A stretch of DNA of 64,000 nt from Isoetes taiwanensis (lineage: Eukaryota > Streptophyta > Lycopodiopsida > Isoetales > Isoetaceae). The notes beneath the pieces were generated by a model. That model did not search any database. It was not told the DNA's origin and worked only from the letters and a program-made list of their open reading frames with translations. Positions 22,023 through 33,291 of this stretch are shown here, in pieces (the first letter of the stretch is position 1; the number at the start of each line of letters is the position of its first letter). The stretch spans positions 5,122,451-5,186,450 of the forward strand of contig JAJEKV010000028.1 of assembly GCA_021234155.1 (NCBI GenBank). The letters run 5' to 3'. A program made the translations under genes and the position numbers.

Positions 22023-22451
22023 GCGATAGAAAATTTACATAAACAAAAACACATTAAATTCAATGGTCATTGGTCCAAATCTATCAAATCTAAGGGTTGG
22101 GATGTTTGTCTTGGATTGTTAAATATTGCAGACATGAGGATTTGCAGCCAGTACTATTTATTGTGTTCCCATGTGGCATCGTTATTGAAGGTGCTTGTAA
22201 TGTAATTTGTTATTGAAGGTGTTTGAGTTCCTTCCTTGCTCACAACATCTGCGAATGAGTGTAAAGTTTCTAAGTATTGCACAAAGAAGGCAATGCCTCT
22301 TGCAATGTATGAAATTGAGTAAATAATTGAAAATAGACTCTATAATATGACATTGTTTTCCAAGAGTACATGGTATGGTTTAACAGAAAGCTTTGAATCT
22401 ATTCAACAAATAAATGACTCATCTGAGTATCTGCGTACGATGAGCTGGCTT

Positions 22452-22550
22452 GTGACAGTGGTAAAATTGTGTCAGCTGGAACAGCAGGCTTGTGACTGTG
22501 GTAAAATTGTGACAGATGGGACTGTGGTAAAATTGTGACAGCTGGGACTG
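22452..22550. repeat. three imperfect ~28-bp tandem repeats
   Basis: GACWGTGGTAAAATTGTGNC is repeated three times, each followed by AG.TGG-type sequence. It lies upstream of the two-exon unknown gene in the DNA transposon. Confidence 0.7.
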
Positions 22551-22712
22551 TATTTGCAGTATATTTGCAGTATAATACTCAGCTTGGGCTAGCAAATAGA
22601 AAAAATGAGGGTCGTATTCTCTTGTAATTGATGCCAAGGTTCTCTTGCATTAAATTAAGCATGTAGTAAATTCTGTTTTTTGGTTGCAGGTTCTTTGAGC
22701 TGTCTACAGATC

Positions 22713-24041
22713 ATGACCAACATCAAGAGTGGAGAGGTAAAATCTTATCCACATTAGCATAGATAATTATACATGGAAATGCTAATATCAAGTCTTGTAA
22801 CAGCATGTGCAACAAAAGACAGTTTACATCTACTTGGTTGATGGAGGAGGGAGCATAACAGAAGTTGGATTTGTGAAGATCCGTGAAGGGGCAACCTTCG
22901 CTGAACTGCGCCAAGAAATTGAAAGTGATGAGTTGCAATTAATCAAAGATCGGGATTGGGTTTTTCTTGGTGATCGAGGCTTGCAAATGTCAGCAAAGCA
23001 AGAAGAGAAGTACTCTTACGATGTAGAAGACATACACATCAAATTTGTGGATAGTCAAGTGGAGAAGAGGGCCAAAGCAATGGTAGATCAGTCGCATTTA
23101 AAGCAATGGTAGATCAGTTAGTGGATGCTTTGAAGGAAGGATTCGCAATTGCACAAGACTTATGTAATGCAGTTGGAATTCAATGTAGTAGCAAAAAAGG
23201 AAGGAATTGGTGGGACAAACCTTGGATGCATGAGGATTTCTTTCATCCTGATTATTATACGCAACTAGAAAGCAACCACATCGGGGATGAGACAGATATT
23301 GTGGAGGTAAGTAATGATCATGATAGCCCAGAAGAAAGTGAAGAGGTGGTTGCACAATCAGAGCTACGACATGTGTTTGATGAGCTATTGGACAAGAGTG
23401 ATGTGAAAATTGATTATAAAGTGAATATAGATGGGAAACAGATTTGCAAATCCACTTTGGTTAGCCAATTAAATGGTAACCCTTGGCTATCTAAGGATAG
23501 ATTAACAAGGGTAAAAAGCCAGGCATATTTAACTTCATCCAAGAAGAAGTTAAATGCAGCAACATCATTAGGAATTGGTTCAGATTGTGCTGTATTGTTT
23601 GACGTAGAAGAAGGTGCATGCACAAAGAAAGGAAAGCACTCAGACAGAAAACGAAAGCGAGGAGAGGAACCGCATGCAAATAAGTGCATCCAAAAGCGCT
23701 GGTACATAGGTAGGGTGTTGAGCATGAGACGTAAAGTGGGTAATGCATGGAGAGAAAGTAGAGAGCCTATTGATTTGAGTGACAGACCGTCATTCAATGT
23801 ACATTTTAACCTTGCTTGGTATGCGGAACATGAAGATTTGGCAGCTAGAGGACACACATGGTTCACTTATGATTTGACTGATAATCAAGTTATTGACCTT
23901 GAATCTATCATTTCGCTTGTATGCTTGACATATCATCCAAACGAAAATAGGTATACTTTGAATATAAACGATAGATTGCAACTCGATAACTTTGTGAATG
24001 GTGCAACTACAAATGGTATGGACATTTTACATGTTAGATAA
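22713..24041 (+). pseudogene. unknown transposon-borne gene, two exons, broken by a 26-bp duplication
   Basis: A start ATG at 22713 is followed by 8 codons, a 67-base GT-AG intron (22737-22803), and a frame that continues directly from 22804. The frame stops at 23112 but continues from 23106 in another phase. The cause is a direct repeat: AAAGCAATGGTAGATCAGT occurs at 23074 and 23100, and the 26-base duplication shifts the phase. Without it, the gene would have about 406 codons. The product has an acidic middle, a basic KRKRGEE stretch (~residue 210) and a conserved-looking block around WYIGRVLSMRRKVG and NLAWYAEHEDLAARG. I do not recognise the family. It may be a transposon accessory protein. 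Confidence 0.55.
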
Positions 24042-24645
24042 TGTTAGATAAGGTATGTTTGATCTTTTAATCATTTGGTTTATTTGTCTATCAGAGAATA
24101 AAGGAAAGCAAAAGGTTGGATAAAGGCTGTACCGTACATTTTACTATGAAGGTATGGGTTCTTTATTTCTTCGAATTGTTTTTACCATTATTTTATTAAT
24201 TTGTAACTAACTTGAAAGCATATTTAAAATTTAGGTTGCTCATGGAAAGTGGCGTGGCATAGGTGATCTATTTTAAAAATGGAGAGGGATGGAGTGTTCT
24301 ATTAAACTTAATAAACATTTGTCTTATATTAATTTATGATTTTACAGGTCTCTTTCATGTTGATTTAAAAAATGCAGCAATCTTTAATTGGATCATGAAG
24401 AGTTGAATACATTTTTCTATTATACGGTTGTCATATTTGTACAAGGGGTATGTTTGTTTATGAAGTGGGGTCATCAATATTAAGAAAACCATATCATATA
24501 GATACAATATGGGATAGGGAAAAGTTGAAATCGATGGAACGTATGATATGGGGTTTTCCTAGAACAAGTTCCGTATACGGAGGGTTTTTTTGTAACTTCA
24601 TTAACGCACGTGGCGTATCCATATATATATAGTTGACACCCCCGG

Positions 24646-25345
24646 GGTTCCAAAACCTTGGAGCAAGCCATCGAATTGGTGAATCACTCCGTCAATGTGT
24701 CGTCTCGGGGTGTTTTCCTCACGGAGCTTCCCTTCATACCTCCTGTCATAGTTCCTCAGAATGCGGTACAACCTCTCCAGTCTGCTCCTCCTCAACAAAG
24801 TCAGATTTGGTGTTACATCTGTAAGTACCAAGGTCATCTTGCCAATAAGTGTAACTCTACCAATGGTCCTCCTCACTTTAAGTGTTGCAATATGTGCAAT
24901 CATTCTACTGAAGAGTGTACCCGTGCTCATCCTACACCCTTCAGGCAAAAAATGGTCTTCTAAGTGCAGACCACGCCACAGCAATATCCACAACAACAAT
25001 CCTATCCGTCTCAACAATATCAACAGGCTCAGCAACCCCAACAATCTAGGGGTCAAGGTTCCCGAACTCCTTTTGATCCTTCGAAAGCACAGTGCTATCA
25101 CTATCAAGAATGGGGTCATAATATCACGGCATGTCCTCAGCTTCCTCGAGTCCAAGTTCAGCTGAAATCAAATGGCTTCAGTTCGTCTTACTGCATACCA
25201 ACTCTGGGTCGCCAATGGCAAACAGGGTCCACGTCCAGTTTTGAAGAAACTCTCTGGACCACCACAGCAGCAGAGACCTCAACAAGCAGCACCCTCCACA
25301 ACTCTGAATCAACAAGCTCGGGAAGAAATCTATCAGGCTCTTAAT
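24646..25345 (+). pseudogene. gag C-terminus with zinc knuckles
   Basis: After the insertion, the frame EQAIELVNHSVNVSSRG leads to CYICKYQGHLANKC (about 24812-24853), a canonical CX2CX4HX4C knuckle. A second C-rich block (CNMCNHSTEEC) follows, and near 25092 CYHYQEWGHNITAC, where the second Cys is replaced by Tyr. A TAA at 24961-24963 and a phase change interrupt the frame. Confidence 0.8.
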
Positions 25346-26398
25346 CCTCCGGTACAGCCATCCAATTGGGTTGGTCTGGTCTCACGCCAGACCAAGGCAT
25401 CACGCCTGTTGATGATCATCCCACATGAGACGCAACATGCCTTTGCTGTGGACACTATTCTGCATGAGGAGCACAAAACAGTTCATTTCGACCTTGATCT
25501 TGATCAGCTCATGCCTCATGTCACGCCTAAGGTGCGCCAAAGCATTCTCAAACTTATGAAAGCTGCTGAAGATTGCACGTTTGTCAACGTTCACGCCACC
25601 ACACACGCCCAGCAGCGTCAGGAAGCGCCCTCCACGTCCGAAAACCCATGCACTCAGCAGCACCTCAACATTGTTGCTGAACTGGAGCTCCTCAAGGAAG
25701 TTTCCGCGTCCACGCCTCAGACTCCCGCACCGTTGGAACCCACAGATCCTTTCTCGCATGTTCCTTTGGAACTCCAAGAGGAGCTGGCAAAAATTAAGAT
25801 CCTCCTGAGTCTTGCTACCATTCTCAAACTGTGTCCTGCTCTGAAGGAACAGTTGCCCTTACCCACGGTCTTGGTAGGTACTGTAGCCACCTCTACCCCA
25901 ACGGTACACGCCACGGTGGGAAATCACCAGATCAATCATGTGCAAATTGATGGCGGTAGTGCCGTCAACCTCATCACGGATAAGCTTCAGAGACAGTTGG
26001 GCATCAAGCAACTTTATCGTGCCCCCTATGACATCAAGCTTGCCAATGGCCATATCAAGCGCCCTCTTCTCCACATCAGTATTGGGGATCTCAAATTTCC
26101 CTTGGAGTTTGGTGTGTGGAAAGCTGGTGAAGATCCAGGAGATTATGAAATGCTGGTGGGACGACCTTCCATCTACCAAGCTAAAAGCATTCATTATTGG
26201 GCAACTGATCAACTTGTCATCACAGATGGCACATTGAATGCACCATGGACCTGGAAACTGGTAAGCTCATTTCTGTTGAGCATGTTGAGCCATCTCTCTC
26301 AGACAATGATTCAAAAGAAGCTCAAAATATTTATCATGTTCAGGCACCTCCAGCCGATCTTTCTCTGTCTTCTTACCCCCGAGTATGCAGATCCTTAG
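25172..26398 (+). pseudogene. gag-pol junction and aspartic protease
   Basis: The 408-codon frame starts in a Gln- and Pro-rich linker. It then contains QIDGGSAVNLITDKL (near 25943-25985), the aspartic protease active-site block with DGG where most plant elements have DSG or DTG. LVGRPSIYQAKSIHYW follows (near 26152). A PR with an altered catalytic triplet may be inactive. The frame stops at 26398 before RT. Confidence 0.75.
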
Positions 26399-26699
26399 GG
26401 TGATATGATCCTTGATCAGGACCAGGTTGTGGCTGCCTTACTGGATCCATATCTGGCACCTTGCAATCGAATCCAGCGAGTAGATATTTTCCCTACAGAT
26501 GACACTCCTCATGACGACGTTGATGTTGCTGCTGTCATTTACTTGATGACACTCAACAGCCTTTCTTTTTCACGAGACAGAGTGCTGCACCACTCGTGAT
26601 ATTCCAACCTCCTGCTCATGTTGTCAAGGACATAGAAGTAGTCCCGCACATTCAAACTCCAGAAGTTGAAGTCGTGGATCTTGGAGATAATCAACCTGT

Positions 26700-27590
26700 C
26701 AGGTGTATCAAGAAAGAGTTGAGGGAACTGACCATTCCCATCAAACCTGATGCACGTCCAATCTAGCAACGACAGTACAAGCTCAACCTTAACTATCGTG
26801 ACCGTGTCAAAGCCGAAATAGACAAACTTCTTGCAGTTGACTTGATTTATGAGGTCAAACACTCAGAGTGGGTGAGCCCAATTGTAATTGCTCTCAAGCA
26901 CAATGGCAAAATACGCGTTTGCGTAGACTACAGGAAATTAAATCACGCCACGGAACGGGATCATTTTCCACTACCTTTCACAGACCAAGTTCTTGAAGAG
27001 GTAGCCGGCCATGAAATGTACTCCTTCATGGATGGTTTTTTGTGTACAATCAAATCTCTATCAAGACTGAGGATCAATTGAAAATCACTTTCACCACGCC
27101 ATAGGGCACTTTTGCCTACAAAGTGGTACCTTTTGGATTATCAAATTCCCCATCCACTTTTCAACGTATCATGCTTTCTGTATTTCAAGATTATATGAAA
27201 GACAATGCCTTTCTACAAATTTTTCAGGACGATTTTTCTGCATATAGCTCCATGGAAGAACATCTTGACAAATTAGAGCTTGTTTTTCAAAAATGTAATG
27301 AGTCGAGTATCAGTCTAAATCCAGAAAAATGTACTTTCTATGTCACCTCTGGTGTCCTTCTTGGTCATGTTGTCAGTAACGAAGGCATCATCACGGATCC
27401 TGCCAAAATCAGTTGTGTGTTGAAGGCTCACGCACCTTCGAACATCAAAGAGACACGCTCCTTCTTGGGCAAAGTCAATTAGTATGCAACCTTCATTCCT
27501 GGACTCGCTGCTATTGCTGATCCCATTCATAAACTCACGGGTGACGAATCCTCTGGGCTTGGAATCCCCAGGCGGATGCAGCATTTCAAA
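26700..27590 (+). pseudogene. reverse transcriptase of the second Ty3 element
   Basis: The blocks are WVSPIVIALKHNGKIRVCVDYRKLN (26868-26942, in two parts), PLPFTDQVLEEV, then after a stop VPFGLSNSPSTFQRIM (27125) and QIFQDDFSAYS (27216-27248), where the usual YLDD is FQDD. GVLLGHVVSNEGI and TRSFLGKVN follow. TAG at 26764, TGA at 27079, TAG at 27103 and TAG at 27481 interrupt the frame, and the YxDD Tyr is lost, so the enzyme is dead. Confidence 0.85.
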
Positions 27591-27592
27591 AG

Positions 27593-29071
27593 TTGAAGAT
27601 CTTGCTAACTCAAGCTCCGGTTCTTGTTCCACCTCAGTGGGACAAACCTTTTCATGTCCATGTTGATGTCTCGTCTTTTGCTATTGGCTTTGTTCTTTCT
27701 CAAGCATACGACGCGCACATAGACAAACCTATTCTCTATGCTAGCAGGAAACTTAATCCAGCTGAGAGAAATTATTCAGCCACGAAAAGGGAAGCGCTTG
27801 GCCTTGTCTTCTGTGTCCAAAGATTTCGTCATTATTTGTTGGGCAGCAAAATCAGTTTTTTTGTTGATCATCAAGCTCTCCTTTATCTGATCAACAAAAC
27901 CATGCCCACGGTTCGCATTGCTCGTTGGCTCCTGCTTCTACAAGAATTTGCTCCCTTTGAGATCATTCACAAGGCTGGTAAGTCTCATGTTGTGCCAGAT
28001 TATCTTTCACGCATGTACAAGGACGACCCGTCCATGGGTGTTTTCGATGTCTTTCCAGATGCACAACTCTTCTTGGTCACGGCCACCCCCCATTGGTTTC
28101 ATGACTATCAGCAGTATCTGCTCTCTAGTGCATTACCGTCTGAAGACCCCACGCTCTCTCCTGAGAAACTCTGGTTACGCCGTCAACAGTTCCTCCGTGA
28201 GATCCGTGACTATACCATGGTTGCGGGCCATCTCTATAAACGCGGCAAGGACATGGTTTTGCGTCGGTGCGTTCTTCCTCATGACGCACCAGAGATTGTT
28301 CGACAAGCTTATGAAGACCTTGATGGAGGACATTTTAGTGGTGATACTACGGCCTGCAAGATTCTTTTAGCAGGCTATTTTTGGCCCACGCTCTTCAAGA
28401 ATGCCCACGCTCAAGCATGCAACTGTAATGTCTGTCAGTGTGTGGATCGACCCACAGCCCGTAACGCCCTCCCTTTAACACTAGTTGCCACCCCGTTACC
28501 CTTCAGCAAATGGGGCATGGATTTTGTTGGCCCAATGGATCCACCCGCACGACACACCCATGCCCGTTACATACTGGTTCTCACGGATTATGCCACAAAG
28601 TGGGCGGAGGCTTGTGCATGCCCTGACAATACTACTGCCAGTACGACTAAGGTCCTCTACACGCATGTCATCACGCATTTTGGCTGTCCCACGGAACTTA
28701 TTAGTGATCGCGGCGTTCATTTTGTAAACCAGACCATCAAGGAATTGACGGATTATTTACACATTCATCACAGGAAGAGCACTCCCTATTATCCACAAGA
28801 GAATGGCCTTGCAGAAAGCACAAACAAAACTGTCATTACCATCTTGAAGAAAATTTGTGATGCTTCTCGCACTGACTGGCAAGAAAAACTACCTATTGTT
28901 CCATGGGCTTATAATACCAGTTTCAAAATTGCTACTGGGCACACACCATTCAAATTGGTTTATGGCCAGGAGGCTCTCATGCCCTTTGAATATGTTCTTC
29001 CGTCTCTCCGTTTCCAACTGGCTACGGTGCATGATCCAAGAGCGAGTCTATCAATTACAACGGTTGTATGA
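27593..29071 (+). CDS. RNase H and integrase part of pol, long intact frame
   Basis: This is the longest intact retroelement frame here (492 codons). RNase H shows HVDVS (Asp25), KREAL (Glu67), VDHQAL (Asp92) and VPDYLSR (Asp136). A zinc-binding region follows with GGHFSGDTT and CNCNVCQC (~245-283). The integrase core has MDFVGP (Asp310), ISDRGVHF (Asp372) and GLAES (Glu408), the D,D-35-E triad. All catalytic residues are present in both domains, unlike the RT upstream. The frame ends at 29071 by a phase change; the C-terminal integrase continues to about 29290 in another phase (KFRWLGPYQI). Confidence 0.9.
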   Translation: MKILLTQAPVLVPPQWDKPFHVHVDVSSFAIGFVLSQAYDAHIDKPILYASRKLNPAERNYSATKREALGLVFCVQRFRHYLLGSKISFFVDHQALLYLINKTMPTVRIARWLLLLQEFAPFEIIHKAGKSHVVPDYLSRMYKDDPSMGVFDVFPDAQLFLVTATPHWFHDYQQYLLSSALPSEDPTLSPEKLWLRRQQFLREIRDYTMVAGHLYKRGKDMVLRRCVLPHDAPEIVRQAYEDLDGGHFSGDTTACKILLAGYFWPTLFKNAHAQACNCNVCQCVDRPTARNALPLTLVATPLPFSKWGMDFVGPMDPPARHTHARYILVLTDYATKWAEACACPDNTTASTTKVLYTHVITHFGCPTELISDRGVHFVNQTIKELTDYLHIHHRKSTPYYPQENGLAESTNKTVITILKKICDASRTDWQEKLPIVPWAYNTSFKIATGHTPFKLVYGQEALMPFEYVLPSLRFQLATVHDPRASLSITTVV

Positions 29072-29689
29072 GCTTTGCAGAGATGTATATCTTCGTGTTC
29101 TTACTGGACAACAATTAAGAAAATCATGGCATAACAAGCACATCAAAGCAAAGACATCCAAGAAAGGAGATTTAGTTCTTCTTTACAATACCAGATACAA
29201 AAACTTTCCAGGGAAATTGAAGTTTCGCTGGCTTGGTCCTTATCAGATTATTAAAGTGGTGCAACCCAGTGTGTTAAATGAATCCCTCACCATCTTACTC
29301 GATTCTGCTCCTGCCGCTCGACCCCAATTGAGTCTTCATTCCTGCCATTCTGTTCGATCCGGATTCATCTGTATAGCTTTGAGGCCGGACGTTCCTGCTC
29401 CAATACCGAGCCATAATCTCGTCTGGGTTCGCCTTCAGAATCAGTACACTCAAAACGTCTGTTTTTGTAGTTTGAAGGCAGAGAGTCTTGATATCACGCC
29501 CAATCTGTCCTCGCCCAATCCTTATCTGTCCTCGCATTCAAACTTTGTCCGAGCCCAATCATTCTCTGTCCGTGCACAATCCTTCTCTGTCCTTCTCTGC
29601 CCAATTCGATTTGTTACAATCTGAACTTGTTACAATTTTTATTTGTATGTCCAAGAATGAAGTATTGAACTGTAAACTAGTAACAGACT

Positions 29690-29850
29690 TGTAATCCAAG
29701 AAAGGAATCAAGGAAATCTGCGTCTAATCGGCCTGCAAACGGCCTGATTCCGCCTGTAATCGGCCTGTAATCGGGCTTCCCAGATGGTAATCGGCCTTCC
29801 CAGATGAATAAGGATGCCCAAAAGTTCCGAAAGCAGGCGCACTCTGATTT
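29690..29850 (+). repeat. imperfect CGGCCTGTAAT repeats
   Basis: CGGCCTG followed by CAAACG, ATTCCG or TAATCG recurs five or more times between 29729 and 29770, with further diverged copies up to 29900. It follows the pol end and may lie in the 3' untranslated part or LTR of the element. Confidence 0.5.
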
Positions 29851-30149
29851 GAGGATAATCGGCCCGTGAGCAATGTGCCGGTAAGCAATCGGCCTGTAAT
29901 CCCCTTGAAATTGGTCGATTCATCTTGGGCGGTTTTATTGTGGCTGAAAAGTGGTGATACAAATTGTTTCTATATTCAGCAGCTGGGCAAATCGAGTCAG
30001 CCTCATGTGAACGGCTACGAGGAAAGAGGATTCAGCGCGGGCCAGCTGGACTTCAGCCCCCGCAAAGTTTCCGGATCATGTGAGCGGCCCATCACTATTA
30101 TCTACAATGGGAGGATACCAGGGACCGGTATTCCCTGCCATTAAAAGTT

Positions 30150-31540
30150 AGCCTTATATAATAAATTAACACGTAAGAGCTACTTGGAAATCCATTCTTT
30201 TAAGGTAGTAAACCTTTGCGGTTATACGTTATAAACTCCAATTCTAGCTAGTAACTTGAGCATAAGTATGGAGCTCCTAGACCTTGAAGGTTACCGGAAA
30301 TTAATAGTCAAGCCTTAAAGGATTATTTGGCCTCCTTGCAAACTAGCCGTAATATAACTTGCTAGCCGCATAATTATTGGACCAAGCTTTCCGCTAGCCG
30401 TAAGTAAAAGTCTTAAGAACAGAACGGTGCTTGATATCTGGAACCCTAATAGGCCACCGTGAGACTATGTTTGTTCTTGGAAATTCTTGTCGTAGTACTA
30501 TGGTTTAAGGGTTATTACATGGAAGTCATGATTCTTATATGTTAAGGAAGTTTCGTATTTTATTTAAGATTTTGCTATATGATGCTGTCATGGTATAAGT
30601 TCTATGTATTGCGTTATTTTGCAGTTGTTTTGAAAGAAAGATGCATGGAATTGTATGGTATCTCGTATTGCACCAGTTTGTAGGGTTGTGGCTGATATTT
30701 TATCTTGTAAGGTTCTTGATGGATGATATTGCATCTTGCATTGAACGGCCCATCTTCGGAGGGGTGGGGCGACCGTGTGACTCCGCATCCGTGGCCAGAG
30801 GGAGAGGGCTAGACGGATGAGGCCAAGGGGAGAGCCCCCTTGTTTTAAGGCCTGTACGTACATTGGATTTGGAATATGTCTCCTTGGGGTCGCGATCCAA
30901 GGGGAACGTGGACTGGATCAGAGATCCTAGACATGTAGTTCTGCGTTTAGACTTGAGAATTGCTTGAGATTACTTCTCTAACTTTTTGCAGGATAATGGA
31001 GCGAGATAAGTAATTATTGCCATGTATTGGACCTAACTAGATGTTTTATGATTAGTATGCTTGTTGGTTCCCTACCCTAGTGTTCCCCACTTAGTCCCTG
31101 TGGACTAACCCCATCTTGCTTGTTGTATGTTGCTAAAGATGGCACGTCCGGGTGAACCAAGCATCACGTTACACCTAGATTCCTTCGTAACGTGGTGGTT
31201 CCGAGAGACCGATGATGAGCCGGAATATTGGTGTCGAAGCAACGAATCTATGAGCTGCTGATTAACCTCTTCAGACAGATTTATTATGAGCAGAGGCAAC
31301 CGCAGGTTGACCTCTTGGATAGAGAGTCTGGAGAGGAACCCTAAGGAGATTCTGGTTCAACAGGGTCCTCTTCAGTCATCTCGGATGGGGCATCTGAGCG
31401 GTTTGCTATATTTTGTTGTGCAGACATCTGTGTTTTCGTTTGGACATGCAGCAGCATATCTTTTGTATAAGCCTTGAAACTATATTTTGTATAGTATCTC
31501 ATGTGATGATGTGGTCTTCTGATGTGTGCTCCTTAACTAT
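30150..31540. other. non-coding repeat flank left of the solo LTR
   Basis: No recognised coding sequence. The stretch up to 31540 continues after 33042, on the other side of the solo LTR, so this is the older sequence into which that LTR was inserted. It may itself be a retroelement remnant. Confidence 0.4.
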
Positions 31541-33037
31541 TGTGACGTTCCAGTACGATATACGGTCTCAAGACGTATACCGTACTGCGCCGTCACGCGT
31601 ACACGCCGTCTAGTCGACGTGTACGCCGACACATACCTAAGCAAGGACGCCCTAGGGGGCAACTTGCAATGGTGCGCACACTTAGCAATGCGCGCACCTT
31701 TAGACCTTTAACCCATTAAAGGTAGACCAAGGGTCATGGAAACCCTAAACCTAACCGATAGCCTACATAAGGCACCAAACCCTAACATTCCCTTTTTCGC
31801 CCACAGACCTTCTGAGCTCCGATTCGCGCGCCTGAGGAGTCAATTCCAACTCCCACGATCTGCCAGCACGCCCCAGCTAGTCAGATCATCCTTCCGACCG
31901 CATCCCGAAGCAGAACAGAGACATGGACGCCTTCGGATCAAGAGGAGTGAACCAGGGATCAGGTATTTGGTCGATTGAATAGCTTAAACCTTATTCCAGC
32001 CTTCGAACCAGTAGGTTTAGCCTATTAAATCGCCCTTAGTAGCCAAGCAGACCCTGAGATTGACTCTAACTAAAGAATTGACTCTATGTATTAGATTAGT
32101 TCTTATTATTTATGATCATATGATGGATGGTTGTATTCTGTGGACTCATTGTATTGGGAAGGGTGGGTAGAGACTTAAAGCTTAGTAGATGATGCTCCTA
32201 GCTAGTCCCTCTTAGTGCATTACTAGAATTCGGCCTGTGTACAAGAGCCCCACCGGGTTGTGGGTGAAGGGACTAGACTGGCTTATAACGAGGTTCGTGT
32301 CCTGACCCTTGATCGATCCCTCTGGTGTGTAAGGCCTACCGGGGATCAGAGTGACTAGGTCTAATGGCTTGCCACTGAGTGTGGGCATGGCATGGGCTCG
32401 ACACCCGTGAGGTGGGGTTCACCTTCCATTGGGTTAAGTCGAATAAGGGCAGTGGCCCTCTAGTCACCTTGGGTCAGCATGTAGATCTCGGGTGGGAGTG
32501 ATCCCCACCTGCCCCATCGGGCCTGGGGAGATGTAACCCAGGAGTAGCCCCTTTGGCTATGCACCCGGCGGGCTACAGTCAGGTCCCAACACTTTTCAAC
32601 CCACTCTGCAAAGTGTGCACAGGAGGGGCGGATGGAGTGGACAACCCAATGCCATGTTCTTATGCCAGCCCAATCCATTGTCATGATTCTGTCTGCACTG
32701 AACTCTGGAGACCCAAGCTTGTCAGTCATCCCCCTGGAGTCTGAGCCTTGGGTAGGAACTTCCTTGTATTGTGCTGATCTTTGTCTATGCAGATGTTGAT
32801 GTGCCACCCTTCGAGGTGGATATATGATGTTATGTTACTGACGTGTATGTTTACGCTTCCGCAGCTAGGTAGGCCCTGAGGGAGACGGGGTAAAATGACC
32901 CCTTCACTCTTCCCACTGTGGACTCTAGGCGGTCACAGTGATATGTGGAGGGCCCTGTATCAGTGTGGAGCTGGTGCGGGGGATGAACTCCTGTTTGTAT
33001 ACGGTGCGGGCATTGTATACGAGTAGGGGACGTCACA
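31541..33037 (+). mobile_element. solo LTR with a 5-bp target-site duplication
   Basis: The interval starts TGTGACGTTCC and ends GGGGACGTCACA, so the ends TGTGACGT and ACGTCACA are an 8-base inverted repeat. The five bases before it (31536-31540) and after it (33038-33042) are both ACTAT. Size is 1497 bases, within the range of LTRs. No internal domain is present. This is the product of recombination between the two LTRs of an element. The long LTR is probably of a Ty3 or Ty1 type; the class cannot be told. Orientation is arbitrary. Confidence 0.9.
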
Positions 33038-33291
33038 ACTATGTATTTTGGAATCTTATGAATATGAACTAGACGTTTTAGCAGTTCTCTTAATGAATTT
33101 GTATTGCCACGATAGTTAGGTTATCTTGTTTTAAGTGTAGTATGGTGTAGTATGTTGTAACGCGGCCGACGGCCCAGGCCAAGAGGGCTGGGTCCGTCTC
33201 ATCATTGCAACAAACATATGGTAAGACTTCTATATGATGTTCTTTATAAAACTGAGAGTTGCTCCTTCTGACTTAATCTTTCATTTTGTAG

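Larger units (their letters stand above)
20495..24645. mobile_element. DNA transposon with ~40-bp inverted ends, carrying gene fragments
   Basis: The interval interrupts gag precisely. The left end GGGTTTCACTATGTAG and the reverse complement of the right end GGGTGTCAACTATATA align for about 40 bases, including a shared GTGCGTTAA. Flanking CCCGAGGG (left) and CCCGGGG (right) look like an 8-10 base target duplication. Inside are a minus-strand PPR fragment and a plus-strand two-exon unknown gene, but no recognised transposase. Size, ends and captured gene sequence fit a Mutator-like or hAT-like Pack element. The superfamily is uncertain. Confidence 0.6.
19381..29300 (+). mobile_element. decayed Ty3/gypsy element without chromodomain, split by a DNA transposon
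   Basis: Plus-strand order is gag (19381-20494), then the inserted transposon (about 20495-24645), then the gag zinc knuckles, protease, RT, RNase H and integrase to about 29290. Gag resumes with EQAIELVNHSVNV immediately after the insertion, so the two halves belong to one element. There is no chromodomain after the integrase. Domain order and the long spacer between RT and integrase resemble the non-chromovirus plant lineage. Stops and frameshifts are spread along gag to RT. Confidence 0.85.

Noticed and set aside
18980-30170. LTR pair flanking the second Ty3 element
   Set aside because: I compared the sequence before gag and after pol by eye and saw no matching terminal repeats, so no LTR is claimed.
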